Below are positions 22,563-32,169 of a stretch of 64,000 bases of DNA, piece by piece. The notes under the pieces were generated by a model. It worked only from the letters and a program-made list of their open reading frames with translations, did not search any database and was not told where the DNA came from. The stretch's first letter is position 1, and every line of letters starts with the position of its first letter. This stretch comes from Adenophora triphylla var. japonica (taxonomy: Eukaryota; Streptophyta; Magnoliopsida; Asterales; Campanulaceae). A program made the position numbers and the translations under genes. The stretch is from NCBI GenBank assembly GCA_022495995.1, contig JAFEMH010002444.1, positions 62,001 through 126,000 on the forward strand, in the 5' to 3' direction.

Positions 22563-22967
22563 AATCAACGGCAACTCTTACTAATGGGATGAAATGAGTA
22601 TAAATGTCGTGAATCTACTAAATAAATAAGGGGTCATTTCCTCAATGGCCCCTCAAGCGAGATTTAAACCAAAATAATGACACACTAAATTCAAAATACC
22701 ATAAAACACCTCTCGCTGGCAAAAGACTGAATTGACATTCTATCAAAAATCCAGGTCAGGTTTTATAACTAACCTATAATATCAGTTTGCCTCTTATAAT
22801 TAAAGTATAAAAGTCACATTTTTCACTTTTTTGCACAAAAATAAAATACAAAATTAATATTTTATTAATATTGACTATCATATTCGGTCAAACAACAATC
22901 ATCTATTATAACTGACTTATAAGACTACTTCATCTATTATAATTGACTTATAAGACTAATTTGTATT
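22563..22967. other. Gene-free AT-rich repeat-family sequence
   Basis: Contains several TATAATTGACTTATAAGACTA units. Related sequence lies beyond the Pack-MULE (24978-25110) and again at 54486-54640, so the Pack-MULE seems to have inserted in an older dispersed repeat. Confidence 0.5.
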
Positions 22968-23221
22968 TTATATTTAGGACTTTTTATCAAAAACTCACTC
23001 AAAAACATGCTATTTACAAAAAAAAAACATGTAAGTTGTGATTTTACAAAAAAACTATTTAGCTAAATATGAATATTACAAAAAACTATTTTGCACACAA
23101 AACACACACCCATCTCTCTTTACCCTCTCTATATTTACCCAACCCAACTCCGGTGACAAGCTTCCCTCCGGTGACCACCTTCCCCACCTCCGACGACCAC
23201 CTCCGGCGACCACCTTCGGCG

Positions 23222-23722
23222 AATACTTTGCAGCAGGCTATTTTGTTTGGGCTGTGTTGATTGCCAATTTGGCTCGCATTGGATATGAAGAGAAAAACAT
23301 GTATATGGCTGCATATGATTGGAGGCTGTCGTTTCAGAACACGGAGGTATACTGTGAAACTGATTCCTTTAACATGAACTCCAACTAATTCTCGGGTGCT
23401 TTGAATCTTTTGAATCATTGCTTCCCAACAATATTTAACATAAGATCATAATGAACTTACATGTGACGTGGCTATTTTACTAATTAATGATGAAATGCAA
23501 CATTTAATACCTTTTTCCAGAAAAGTAGGCATATTTTCGTACTCTTGATATATTACTGTTCATGGCGAATTTACACATTGCCAACTACTTGACCAGATAC
23601 GAGATCAAACTCTTAGCAGGATAAAAAGTAATATTGAACTCATGGTAGCTACAAGCGGGAAAAAAGTGGTTGTAATTCCTCATTCAATGGGTGTTTTGTA
23701 CTTCTTGCATTTTATGAAATGG
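23222..23722 (+). pseudogene. PDAT (phospholipid:diacylglycerol acyltransferase) gene fragment
   Basis: Two adjacent exons of PDAT, the ER enzyme that moves an acyl group from a phospholipid to diacylglycerol to make triacylglycerol. Exon A (about 23222-23346) encodes YFAAGYFVWAVLIANLARIG and continues through YDWRLSFQNTE; exon B (23597-23722) encodes IRDQTLSRIKSNIELM through IPHSMGVLYFLHFMKW. The HSMG box holds the lipase-type nucleophile serine. The 250-bp intron between them has GT and AG ends and phase 0 at both sides. About 84 of the roughly 650-700 residues of a PDAT are present and exon B runs straight into a repeat array, so no enzyme can be made. The near-perfect codons suggest recent capture. 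Confidence 0.88.
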
Positions 23723-24645
23723 CTGTTTATCAGTTGTTTATCAATTGTTTGTCATGTTTATCAGTTGTTTATCACGTTTATCAGTTATTTATCAGTTGTT
23801 TATCATGTTTATCAGTTGTTTATCGGTTGTTTATCAGTTGTTTATCATGTTTATCATTTGTTTATCAGTTGTTTATCATGTTTATCAGTTGTTTATTGGT
23901 TGCTTATCAGTTGTTTATCATGTTTTTCTCTTCATATCATGTTTATCGCTGTTTATTGGTTGCTTATCGCTTGTTTATCATTGGATATGAAGAGAAAAAC
24001 ATGTTTATCGCTTGTTTATCATTTGTATCGCTGTTTATCGCTTATTTTATCGCTTGTTTATCATTTGTATCGCTGTTTATCGCTATTTTATCGCTGTTTA
24101 TCATTTGTATCGCTTGTTTATCGCCTATTTTATCGCTTGTTTATCATTTGTATCAGCTTGTTTATCGCTTTTTATCGTTGTTTATCATTTGTATCGCTTG
24201 TTTATCGCTTATTTTATCGCTGTTTATCGCTTATTTTATCGCTTGTTTATCATTTGTATCGCTTGTTTATCGCTTTTATTAGTTGTTTATCATTTGTATC
24301 AGCTTGTTTATTAGTTATTTTATCGAGTTGTTTATCATTTGTATCGCTTGTTTATCGCTTTTATCGCTGTTTATCATTTGTATCGCTTGTTTATCGCTTA
24401 TTTTATCGCTTGTTTATCGCTTATTTTATCGCTTGTTTTTATCGCTGTTTATCATTTGTATTAGTTGTTTATCGCTTATTTTATCGCTGTTTATCGCCTG
24501 TTTTTATCGCTTATCATTTGTATCGCTTGTTTATCGATTGTTTATCATTTGTATCGCTTGTTTATCGCTGTTTATCATTTGTATCGCTTGTTTATCAGCT
24601 ATTTATCGCTGTTTATCAGCTGTTTTTATCAGTTGTTTATCATTT
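23723..24645. repeat. TTGTTTATC(AG/GC) tandem array, about 0.92 kb
   Basis: An 8-14-bp unit built on GTTTATCAG, later GTTTATCGC, is repeated some 80 times with higher-order patterns such as TTATCATTTGTATCGCTTG. It starts exactly where PDAT exon B ends. The left part is mostly TTTATCAG, the right part mostly TTTATCGC with ATTTTATCGC variants. Long open frames in all three plus-strand frames (up to 343 codons) only reflect the lack of stops in the unit. Confidence 0.95.
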
Positions 24646-24968
24646 GCAAGGAAGTGGTATCAAGAGGCGATGATTTTTAGATTGTTGTTGCTATGAGATG
24701 GATTGTTCTCACTAAATGATTTTTTTTTTAAATTGTTCATGATCAATTATATTTGTGTAAAACTTAAAGTTTGAAAATGAATGACAAAATTGTTTTACAT
24801 TTTATGTTTATTTATTTTTTATTTTTTTTAAAGAAAATAGTGCTTTCAATTTACAAAAGTAGTTTTTTGTAATTTTTATAAAAGTTTTTTGTAATTTCCA
24901 TCTTGTGTGTATTTTTTTGTAATTTCCATCTTTTAAAATGAGTTTTTTGTAAATGCCCCTTATATTTA

Positions 24969-25112
24969 TTTATAAGACAATTTATTTCAACAAAAAAAAA
25001 TCAAAAGTTCAATAATAACAACAAATTAATCTCATAATTTACACATTACAACTCTCATATAGCTGAATTATAAGACCAACATACTTGTTATAACTTCTTC
25101 ATCTCTTATAAT
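24969..25112. other. Dispersed repeat segment, shared with 54486-54640
   Basis: TTAATCTCATAATTTACACA followed by TTACAAC and ATTATAAGACCAA recur nearly unchanged at 54520-54575. No coding potential. Confidence 0.6.
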
Positions 25113-25949
25113 CATATATAATATATATAGCAAAACTATTTAGAGGCTCTAGAAAAGGCCACGTCAAAGGCCACGTCAGCAATTCAATTTCCAACTCATT
25201 TTTATTTCAAGTAAGACTTGATTAAGGGCATTATTGCAATATTATTAGTTAAAGTTAATTTGCAATTTAAAATAAAAATTCCTTCTTAATTAGAAGTTGA
25301 TTAATTTAATCAGTTTTGAAATTTTGAAAACTAATGGTTACCTAAATTTAAGCACAATTTTTGAATAATTCAAACTCTTTAGGTGATAATTGTGGAGATA
25401 TAATTATTAGTAATTTTCAAAATTTAAAATAATTAGTAATTTTTGAAATTAAAAATAGATACCAGACTAAATTTCAATTTAACCATAAATTTCAATTTAA
25501 AATATTTAGTAATTTTTGAAATTTAAAAGACATGCCAGAATAAATTTCAATTTAACCATAAATTTCGTATACAGTTTCTAGAAATCAATAGAAATTCAAA
25601 ATTTAAAATAATTAGTAATTTTCGAAAATTTAAAATAATTAGTAATTTTCGAAATTTAAAAGAGATGCCAGAATAAATTACAATTTAACCATAAATTTCG
25701 TATACAGTTTCTAGAAATCAATAGAAAATCGAATTATTTGAAAATAAAAAGTATTATTCATTTAACTTCTATCTAAAATTCAAACTTGGATGGATAAGTG
25801 ATGATTTTAAATTCATCACTCTTAAAAACTGATAAGAGATAATTTGACATCATATCATATCATATATAATATATATAGCAAAATTATTTAGAGGCTCCAG
25901 AAAAGGCCACGTCAAAGGCCTTGTCAGCAATTCCATTTCCAACTCATTT
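25113..25949. repeat. 89-bp direct repeats upstream of the MAPKKK
   Basis: The segment 25113-25201 is repeated at 25861-25949 with about five differences; it contains GAAAAGGCCACGTCAAAGGCC, including a CACGTC G-box-like/ABRE-like core. The 660 bp between are AT-rich with internal repeats of AATTAGTAATTTTTGAAATT and TTTCGTATACAGTTTCTAGA. The right copy lies some 160 bp upstream of the MAPKKK start codon, so part of its promoter may be duplicated. Confidence 0.8.
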
Positions 25950-26832
25950 CTAATCCCATATTGGCACACACAACAGCCCAATTATCTTCTCCTTATAAAT
26001 TCCTCAAGAATATTAACTCTTCACTCACCGAAAAATGCAAACCAATGAACCCTAGATTTTCTCAAATCAACCCAAAATTTTCACAGATTTTCCATAGTTT
26101 CCAGATATTATGCAGGATTTTATCGGCTCAGTTCGTCGATCTTTAGTTTTCAAGCCGTCAGGTGTCGGTGGAGACGATGGGGGCGGCACTGCTGGTGCTT
26201 TTGGAGGGTTTGTCGAGAAGATCGGATCGAGTATTCGAAAATCTAGAATCGGGCTATTTAAACCATCTGTTCCTGCGCTCCCTCCAATTGCAAAACCTAG
26301 CGCGGTTAAGAAAGAGGATGTGCCGCCAATCCGGTGGCGGAAAAGGGAATTGATTGGGTGTGGTGCTTTTGGTAGGGTTTACATGTGGATGAATCTCGAT
26401 TCAGGGGAGCTCCTTGCTGTTAAACAGGTGTGACTATTGATAATTGGTTTTGAATTTCTTTGGAAATCAGGTTTTCTCTAATTATTTAAAGATTTGACTT
26501 TGATATCGTTGGCTTTTTGGTTGTGTGCAGGTTTCCATTACTGTAAATAATGCTTCTAAGGAGAAAACACAGGTAAGCACGGTCAAATTTCAGTTAATGC
26601 TTTTCACTTTGATTGCATTTGGGGAGTATTCTGCATTTTATGGCATTGTGTGAATGTAATTTGTTGGTGTCCAACTTCAAAGAAAAACCATAATATAGTT
26701 TCAGTGGAAACATTTTACCCAGAAAAGCTGAAAGGGGTATCAGTATTTATTTGAACTGTATTACTCATATTCTTTATTCCTTCAATATTTAAAAACTTAG
26801 CAACTTCAGCTTTCATACCTAAAGACATATTT

Positions 26833-27317
26833 TCCCTTCGATTTGCAGTCGAAATTAATCAAGACTACAAATTGGAACAAGAAAATGAATTGTTATTCAA
26901 AACGGCAAAAAACTCCCTTAACAAAACCCTAGAAAAATGTTTAAATACTCCTGCCAACCCTAGAATGAAATAAGAAAACAATGACCAATTTAGCCCTACT
27001 TAGAAATTCGAAACTCAGTAATAACGTAAATAACAAAAATTGAACGTAGAAGCTCCCGTCCGCGAGGCGCCCGCCTGGGCACAAGCCAGGCGTCCGCCTG
27101 GAATCCAGTAACTTCCCACGTTGTTGAAGCAGTATGAGGCGTCCGCATCGCAAGGTTGAGGCGCCCGCAACAGACGCCGAAGCTTCCCTCTCCGCAGCAC
27201 AACACGAGGCGCGCTCCTGGCACGAATGAAGCGGCCGCCTCGTCTGAAAATCAAGGATTACGCCTTCCTGGGCCGATAGTCTCTAAGAACTCTAACGCCA
27301 ACTCTTCTACTGCATCA
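26833..27317 (-). mobile_element. Gypsy 3' LTR (outer end truncated)
   Basis: Matches 31688-32169. In element orientation it begins TGATGCAGTAGAAG after the purine tract GGCGTGGGGAGAA (27318-27330). The outer end stops near CCCTTCGATTTGCAG, where the other LTR continues 65 bp to TGACGTAGC. It is rich in GAGGCGCCCGCC and GGCGTCCGCC motifs. Confidence 0.85.
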
Positions 27318-28907
27318 TTCTCCCCACGCCTGAAAAAATTCGTCCTCGAATTAACAACTACATCATCATCCGACGAATCCCCAGCATACGGAACCAAATG
27401 CTTCACGTTAAAGACATCCGAAGTACGAATATGACTTGGCAGCTTCAACTTGTATGCATTTGGATTAATCTTCGCAACGACCTCAACAGGACCAATCTTC
27501 TTAGCTGACAGCTTGTTATACTCACCAACTGGAAAACGGTCTTTTGTCAAAATAGCCCACACAAAATCACCAACCTGAAACTCGACAATACGCCTTTTCT
27601 GATCAGCTGCATGTTTGTACCTAGCGTTCGCAGCCTCCAAATTAGCACGCACCTTGGAATGAACATCCTGTAACCCCGAAACCAGATCGACCGCTTTACC
27701 ATGCACCTTGTGTTTGCTGGGCAATGTAATCAGATCCAACGGACCCTTCGGCTGAACCACGTAAACCACCTGAAACGGACTAAAACCGGTACTGCGATTA
27801 ATGGCATGATTGTGGGCAAATTCCGCTTGACACAGCTTCTGATCCCAAGATTTAACATGATCCCCAACCAAACATCGCAGCAAGTTACCCAACGATCTGT
27901 TCACTACCCTGGGCCTCGCCCGTCACCGAGGATGATATGCACTGCTGAAATTAAGCTGAGTATTAACCATTTTCCACAAGCTACGCCAAAAATGACTTAG
28001 GAACCGGGTATCACGATCAGACACAATAGTAGACGGTAGACCATGCAGACGGTAGACCTCCTTGAAAAATAACTGAGCCACATTAACCGCATCCGTTGTC
28101 TTCTTACACGGAATGAAGTGAACCATCTTGGAAAACCTGTCGACAACCACGAAGATGGAATCAAACCCCCGCTGTGTACGTGGCAATCCCAAGACAAAAT
28201 CCATACTAATCTCCGACCACGGCTGACTAGGAACAGGTAATGGCATATACAACCCCGCATTAGTAGCAGCCCCTTTTGCCATGTGACACACCCGACACCG
28301 CTGCACATACTTATCGACTTCCTTCCGCATACTTGGCCAAAAGTAAGAGGCCTGAACAAGCTGCAAAGTACGATCACGACCAACATGACCCTCACCATGG
28401 AGCTCCTGTATAATCATCAAGCGGAGACTACAATCAGGAACACATAACTGATTACCTCGAAACAAGAACCCATCATGAATCAAGAAATCTGGTTTACGCC
28501 CCGCCTGAACATCCGCCAACACGACCGAAAAATAAGGGTCAGCAGCTAGCAAATCACGGAAGGAATCAAACCTGTGCACATCCACACGCATAGTCGTTAA
28601 TAGCCCCCGACGCCTACTCAAGGCATCAGCCACCTTATTAGTAACTCCCGCTTTATGATTGACCACAAAAGTGAATTGCTGCAGAAAAGCAATCCACCGA
28701 GCATGGCGAGCCGAAATCTTGTCTTGACCATGAAGATGGCACAAGGAATCATGGTCGGTGAACAAGATAAACTCCTGATGGAACAGATAATGGCGCCAAT
28801 GCTTCACAAACAACAACAAAGATAAAACTCCACGTCATAAGTACTATATCGTGTCTTGGCTCCCGATGCTTTTTCATCGAAATATGCCACCGCCGCCCAT
28901 TCGACTC
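27251..28907 (-). pseudogene. Gypsy pol: RNase H end and integrase
   Basis: The upstream part (to about 28600) shows RNase H motifs (FTDHDSL; KVADALSRR). Integrase follows with an HHCC zinc module (H...H then CRVCHMAK) around 28280-28400, the core MDFVLGLP and VSDRDTRFLSHFW with two catalytic Asp, and a stop (TGA) near 27920 after SSAYHPR. The remaining part to 27251 carries HNHAINRSTGFSPF, a GPY-like module (KKIGPVEVVAKINPNAYKLK) and VKHLVPY. The frame runs some 66 bp into the 3' LTR. A frame change near 28820-28905 separates it from RT. Non-functional as it stands. Confidence 0.88.
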
Positions 28908-29812
28908 AAAATGCCCCAATACCCACTTTCGAAGCATCCGTATGTAACTCAAACGGCTGTGAAAAATCGGGTAACACTAAAATAGGGGCAGATGTCAACC
29001 GCTCCTTAATCTGCTCAAATGCTATGTCGGCTTCAGCAGTCCAAGTGAAACGAACCCCTTTCATACAATCAGTAATAGGAGCCATGATACTACTGAAATG
29101 AGGGATAAAACGTCTATAGAACGATGCCAAACCATGAAAGCTTCGTACCTCGGTAATCGTAGTAGGGCGAGACCAGTGCATCAGCTGCCACCTTCTCAGT
29201 ATCCACCTGAAGGCCTGCCCCCGAAATCACATAACCCAAAAATAATACTCGAGGCACCATAAAAACACACTTCTTAGTCGCGGCATAAAACTTATTATTA
29301 CGGAGCACCAACAGTACCTCACGCACATGCTGCAAGTGGTCTTCCTTACTGCGACTGTAAATAAGAATGTCATCAAAATACACCACCACAAAAATCCCAA
29401 TAAAGGGTCGCAGCAGCTGGTTCATCACACGCATGAACGTACTCGGGGCATTAGACAACCCAAAAGGCATCACTAACCACTCATACAAACCCTCACGAGT
29501 TTTGAAGGCTGTCTTCCATTCATCTCCTGGCCGAACACGAATCTGATAGTACCCACTCTTCAAATCCAACTTTGTAAAAACTGTAGCACCACTAATCTGA
29601 TCAAGCAAGTCATCTAAACGAGGGATCGGAAACCTGTACCGGACTGTAATTTTGTTGATAGCTCTGCTGTCAACACACATACGCCAAGACCCATCCTGCT
29701 TAGCAATCAGTATTGCTGGTACCGCACAGGGACTCAAACTCTCCCGGATATGTCCTTTTGCCAACAACTCCTCAACCTGCCTCCGCAACTCCTCATGTTC
29801 TCTAGGACTCAT
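28906..29812 (-). pseudogene. Gypsy pol: reverse transcriptase and RNase H start
   Basis: RT motifs are clear: [41 protein letters not shown] and the active site [11 protein letters not shown] (near 29368-29380), then [19 protein letters not shown] frameshift near 29180 breaks the link to the next segment ([31 protein letters not shown]), the connection and start of RNase H. Catalytic YFDD is intact, but the polyprotein is not. Confidence 0.9.
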
Positions 29813-29929
29813 ACGATAATGAGGGCGATTAGGCAGACTAGCCCCAGGAACTAGATCAATATGGTGCTGAATATCCCGAAGTGGGGGTAATTCCGCAGAA
29901 GCTCATCTCGGAAACACACTAGCAAATTC

Positions 29930-30475
29930 TCAGATCAACGGGAGTACTTCCGGAGGAATTTGAACCGAATCAGGAACTGCCTTCCCGATCAAAACAAACA
30001 CTCTATCAGTCGAAACCACCTCCTCCTCAAACTGTGCGAAAGATAGGAAGGACGCACTCGAGGTCGGTACTCTCGTGTGAGTTACCGGTTTCGTAGGAGC
30101 TAACACATACTTAGCCCCATCCACCAACAAACTATAAGTGTTAGAACGGCCATTATGAAAAACTTGTCTATCAAACTGCCATGGCCTACCCAACAAAAGA
30201 TGGCAAGCATCCATAGCAACCACATCACACCACAATTCATCACGATATTTTGCACCAATAGAAAAAGAAACACGAGCACGTTTAGAAACTGTTACCTCAC
30301 CGCCCTTTTTCAGCCACGCTAGCTTATATGGCTTAGGATGCTTTTCTGTCGGAATGTTCGCTGACCGCCTCCCTCTCGCAACGATGTTCTCGCACGCTCG
30401 AATCAATGACAAAACGACAAACCTTACCCAAAATCGTACAAGTGGACTGAAAGATGTTGTTACGAAGCCACTCAT
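29930..30475 (-). pseudogene. Gypsy aspartic protease segment
   Basis: Contains the retropepsin-like flap region (LLLGRPWQFDRQVFHNGRSN) and YKLAWLKKGGEV. The expected DSG active site appears at the end of the gag frame as RFVIDSSV, then the frame shifts to continue at RACENIVARG, so the catalytic triplet is altered and the frame broken near 30400. Confidence 0.75.
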
Positions 30476-31502
30476 TCTCCTCCGATGTACGCGGAGTCAA
30501 ATAAGAACGGCGCACAACAAGAGAAACACCCACATCACCAGTCAGGACCTGCTCTTCTTCATCAAACATAGGGTTCTCATGTACTGCACTGTCATCGACC
30601 CACGGATCCTCCTCCGTATCATTGAATAATGCTTTCTTGCTCGCTTGTTTGCAGTCTACCTGTCGATGTCCAACCTCGCCACAACCAAAACATTTGATAC
30701 TGTTGTTCGGCCCACGGTTAAACTGACTGCCAGCCCTAGATGTAGTCGGAGCGACTGTAGTTGTACCACCCGTGACACCGCCCGAACCAGAACCAACGAC
30801 ACTGCCAAACCGCCTCGACTGTTTCTCCACCGCAAGAGCTCGCTGATGTGCTTCTGACACTGTCCCAATATCGAACATGTTTAAGGTATCCTGTATTTGA
30901 ACCCTCAACCCACCGATAAACCGTGCTACCGTCTGATCGGGTGTCTCCTGCAACTCGTTTCTGGCCATTAATTGATAGAATTCGGTGGTATAATCATCAA
31001 CCGACCGCGATCCTTGCTTCAGATTCTGCAATCGCTGAAACAATATACGCTGATAATTGTAAGGTAGAAACGCAGCCCGCATCTGCTTTTTCATCTTCTC
31101 CCACGACACAATTTTCGACTTCCCGAGCCTAGCACGTGACAGTTTAAGCTGCTGCCACCACGCTGTAGCCCTACCACGCAGCCTCGTGGCCACCAACGCT
31201 ACACGCCTATCCTCCGAACCCTGTTTGAACTCTAAGATTTCTTCCACAGTGGCAAGCCAATCCAGAAATTCTTCTGCCTGTAACCCTCCATTAAAATCCG
31301 GGATCTCCGTCCTCATACCTGCCTCCCATCGACGGTTGTCCTCCACCACCTGAGGCCGCTGTGGCCGACGTCGAAACTGCGGAATCTCGGGATAGACATC
31401 GTCACCAGTCTCTTCCGAATCCCCTTCCGAATCTTGCCGGCTCGTGATGATCACCATGATCGCCCTGATGTCGCCGAAGGTGTTCGTTGAGCAGTCGCTC
31501 AT
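30333..31502 (-). CDS. Gypsy Gag (389 codons)
   Basis: Gag is the capsid/nucleocapsid precursor of the retrotransposon particle. Residues about 75-215 form a retrotransposon gag domain (ATAWWQQLK, FLPYNYQRILFQRLQNLKQG, DYTTEFYQLMARNEL), and residues about 285-298 a CCHC zinc knuckle, CFGCGEVGHRQVDC (CX2CX4HX4C). The ATG at 31502 lies about 110 bp after the primer-binding site. The frame is open up to the protease DS motif, then shifts. It is the only intact gene-like frame of the element. Confidence 0.85.
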   Translation of the reverse strand: MSDCSTNTFGDIRAIMVIITSRQDSEGDSEETGDDVYPEIPQFRRRPQRPQVVEDNRRWEAGMRTEIPDFNGGLQAEEFLDWLATVEEILEFKQGSEDRRVALVATRLRGRATAWWQQLKLSRARLGKSKIVSWEKMKKQMRAAFLPYNYQRILFQRLQNLKQGSRSVDDYTTEFYQLMARNELQETPDQTVARFIGGLRVQIQDTLNMFDIGTVSEAHQRALAVEKQSRRFGSVVGSGSGGVTGGTTTVAPTTSRAGSQFNRGPNNSIKCFGCGEVGHRQVDCKQASKKALFNDTEEDPWVDDSAVHENPMFDEEEQVLTGDVGVSLVVRRSYLTPRTSEENEWLRNNIFQSTCTILGKVCRFVIDSSVREHRCEREAVSEHSDRKAS

Positions 31503-31610
31503 CCTAGTCGTTAATCAAGCTCCAACAACCCTTCCATACGTTCATCGACAGCCAATCCAATGCGCTCCTCTATCGTTGATCGCGGCATGACTCCAAGGAT
31601 CTCACCGAAG

Positions 31611-31620
31611 TCTGATACCA
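31611..31620 (-). other. Gypsy primer-binding site (initiator Met tRNA)
   Basis: Minus strand reads TGGTATCAGA two bases after the LTR end ...CTACGTCA, complementary to the 3' end of initiator methionine tRNA. Confidence 0.9.
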
Positions 31621-31622
31621 AC

Positions 31623-32169
31623 TGACGTAGCGGAAGCTAAGATAGATGGTTGATTACGGGTAGAAATTAATCAATTCGCGAATCAACCCTTCAATCGCAG
31701 TCGAAATTAATCAAGACTACAAATTGGAACAAGAAAATGAATTGTTATTCAAAACGGCCAAAAAACCCCTTTAACAAAACCCTAGAAAATGTTTAAATAC
31801 TCCTGCCAACCCTAGAATGAAATAAGAAAACAATGACCAATTTAGCCCTACTTAGAAATTCGAAACTCAGTAATAACGTAAATAACAAAAATTGAACGTA
31901 GAAGCTCCCGTCCGCGAGGCGCCCGCCTGGGCACAAGCCAGGCGTCCGCCTGGAATCCAGTAACTTCCCACGTTGTTGAAGCAGTATGAGGCGTCCGCAT
32001 CGCAAGGTTGAGGCGCCCGCAACAGACGCCGAAGCTTCCCTCTCCGCAGCACAACACGAGGCGCGCGCCTGGCACGAATGAAGCGGCCGCCTCGTCTGAA
32101 AATCAAGGATTACGCCCCTTCCGGTCGATAGTCTCTAAGAACTCTAACGCCAACTCTTCTACTGCATCA
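31623..32169 (-). mobile_element. Gypsy 5' LTR (547 bp, complete)
   Basis: In element orientation TGATGCAGTAG...GCTACGTCA, with primer-binding site directly inside. Six or more GGCG(C/T)CCGC motifs lie at about 31910-32090. Sequence outside the right end (AATTTATTGC) is MAPKKK intron. Confidence 0.88.

Larger units (their letters stand above)
22977..24959. mobile_element. Pack-MULE carrying PDAT exons, 9-bp target duplication
   Basis: TTATATTTA flanks the element perfectly at 22968-22976 and 24960-24968. Ends are degenerate inverted repeats: GGACTTTTTATCAAAAACTC at the left, GGGGCATTTACAAAAAACTC reading inward from the right, each followed by several TTACAAAAAACT units. The cargo is two exons plus the intron of a PDAT gene and a long TTTATC-type tandem array. 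Retention of an intron shows DNA-level capture, as in Pack-MULEs. Confidence 0.88.
26833..32169 (-). mobile_element. Ty3/Gypsy LTR retrotransposon in MAPKKK intron 2
   Basis: The minus-strand element has the order LTR, primer-binding site, gag, protease, RT, RNase H, integrase, LTR; integrase downstream of RT defines Ty3/Gypsy. The LTRs are about 98% alike by eye over 480 bp, pointing to a recent insertion, yet pol contains frameshifts. The left (3') LTR lacks about 70 bp of its outer end, so no target duplication can be read. The lineage is probably a chromovirus-like one from the GPY-type integrase end, but no chromodomain was identified. Confidence 0.93.

Noticed and set aside
23642..24673. 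343-codon open frame with repetitive SCLSVVYHVYQLF-like translation
   Set aside because: Only its first 27 codons are PDAT exon; the rest is the stop-free TTTATC array, open in all three frames.
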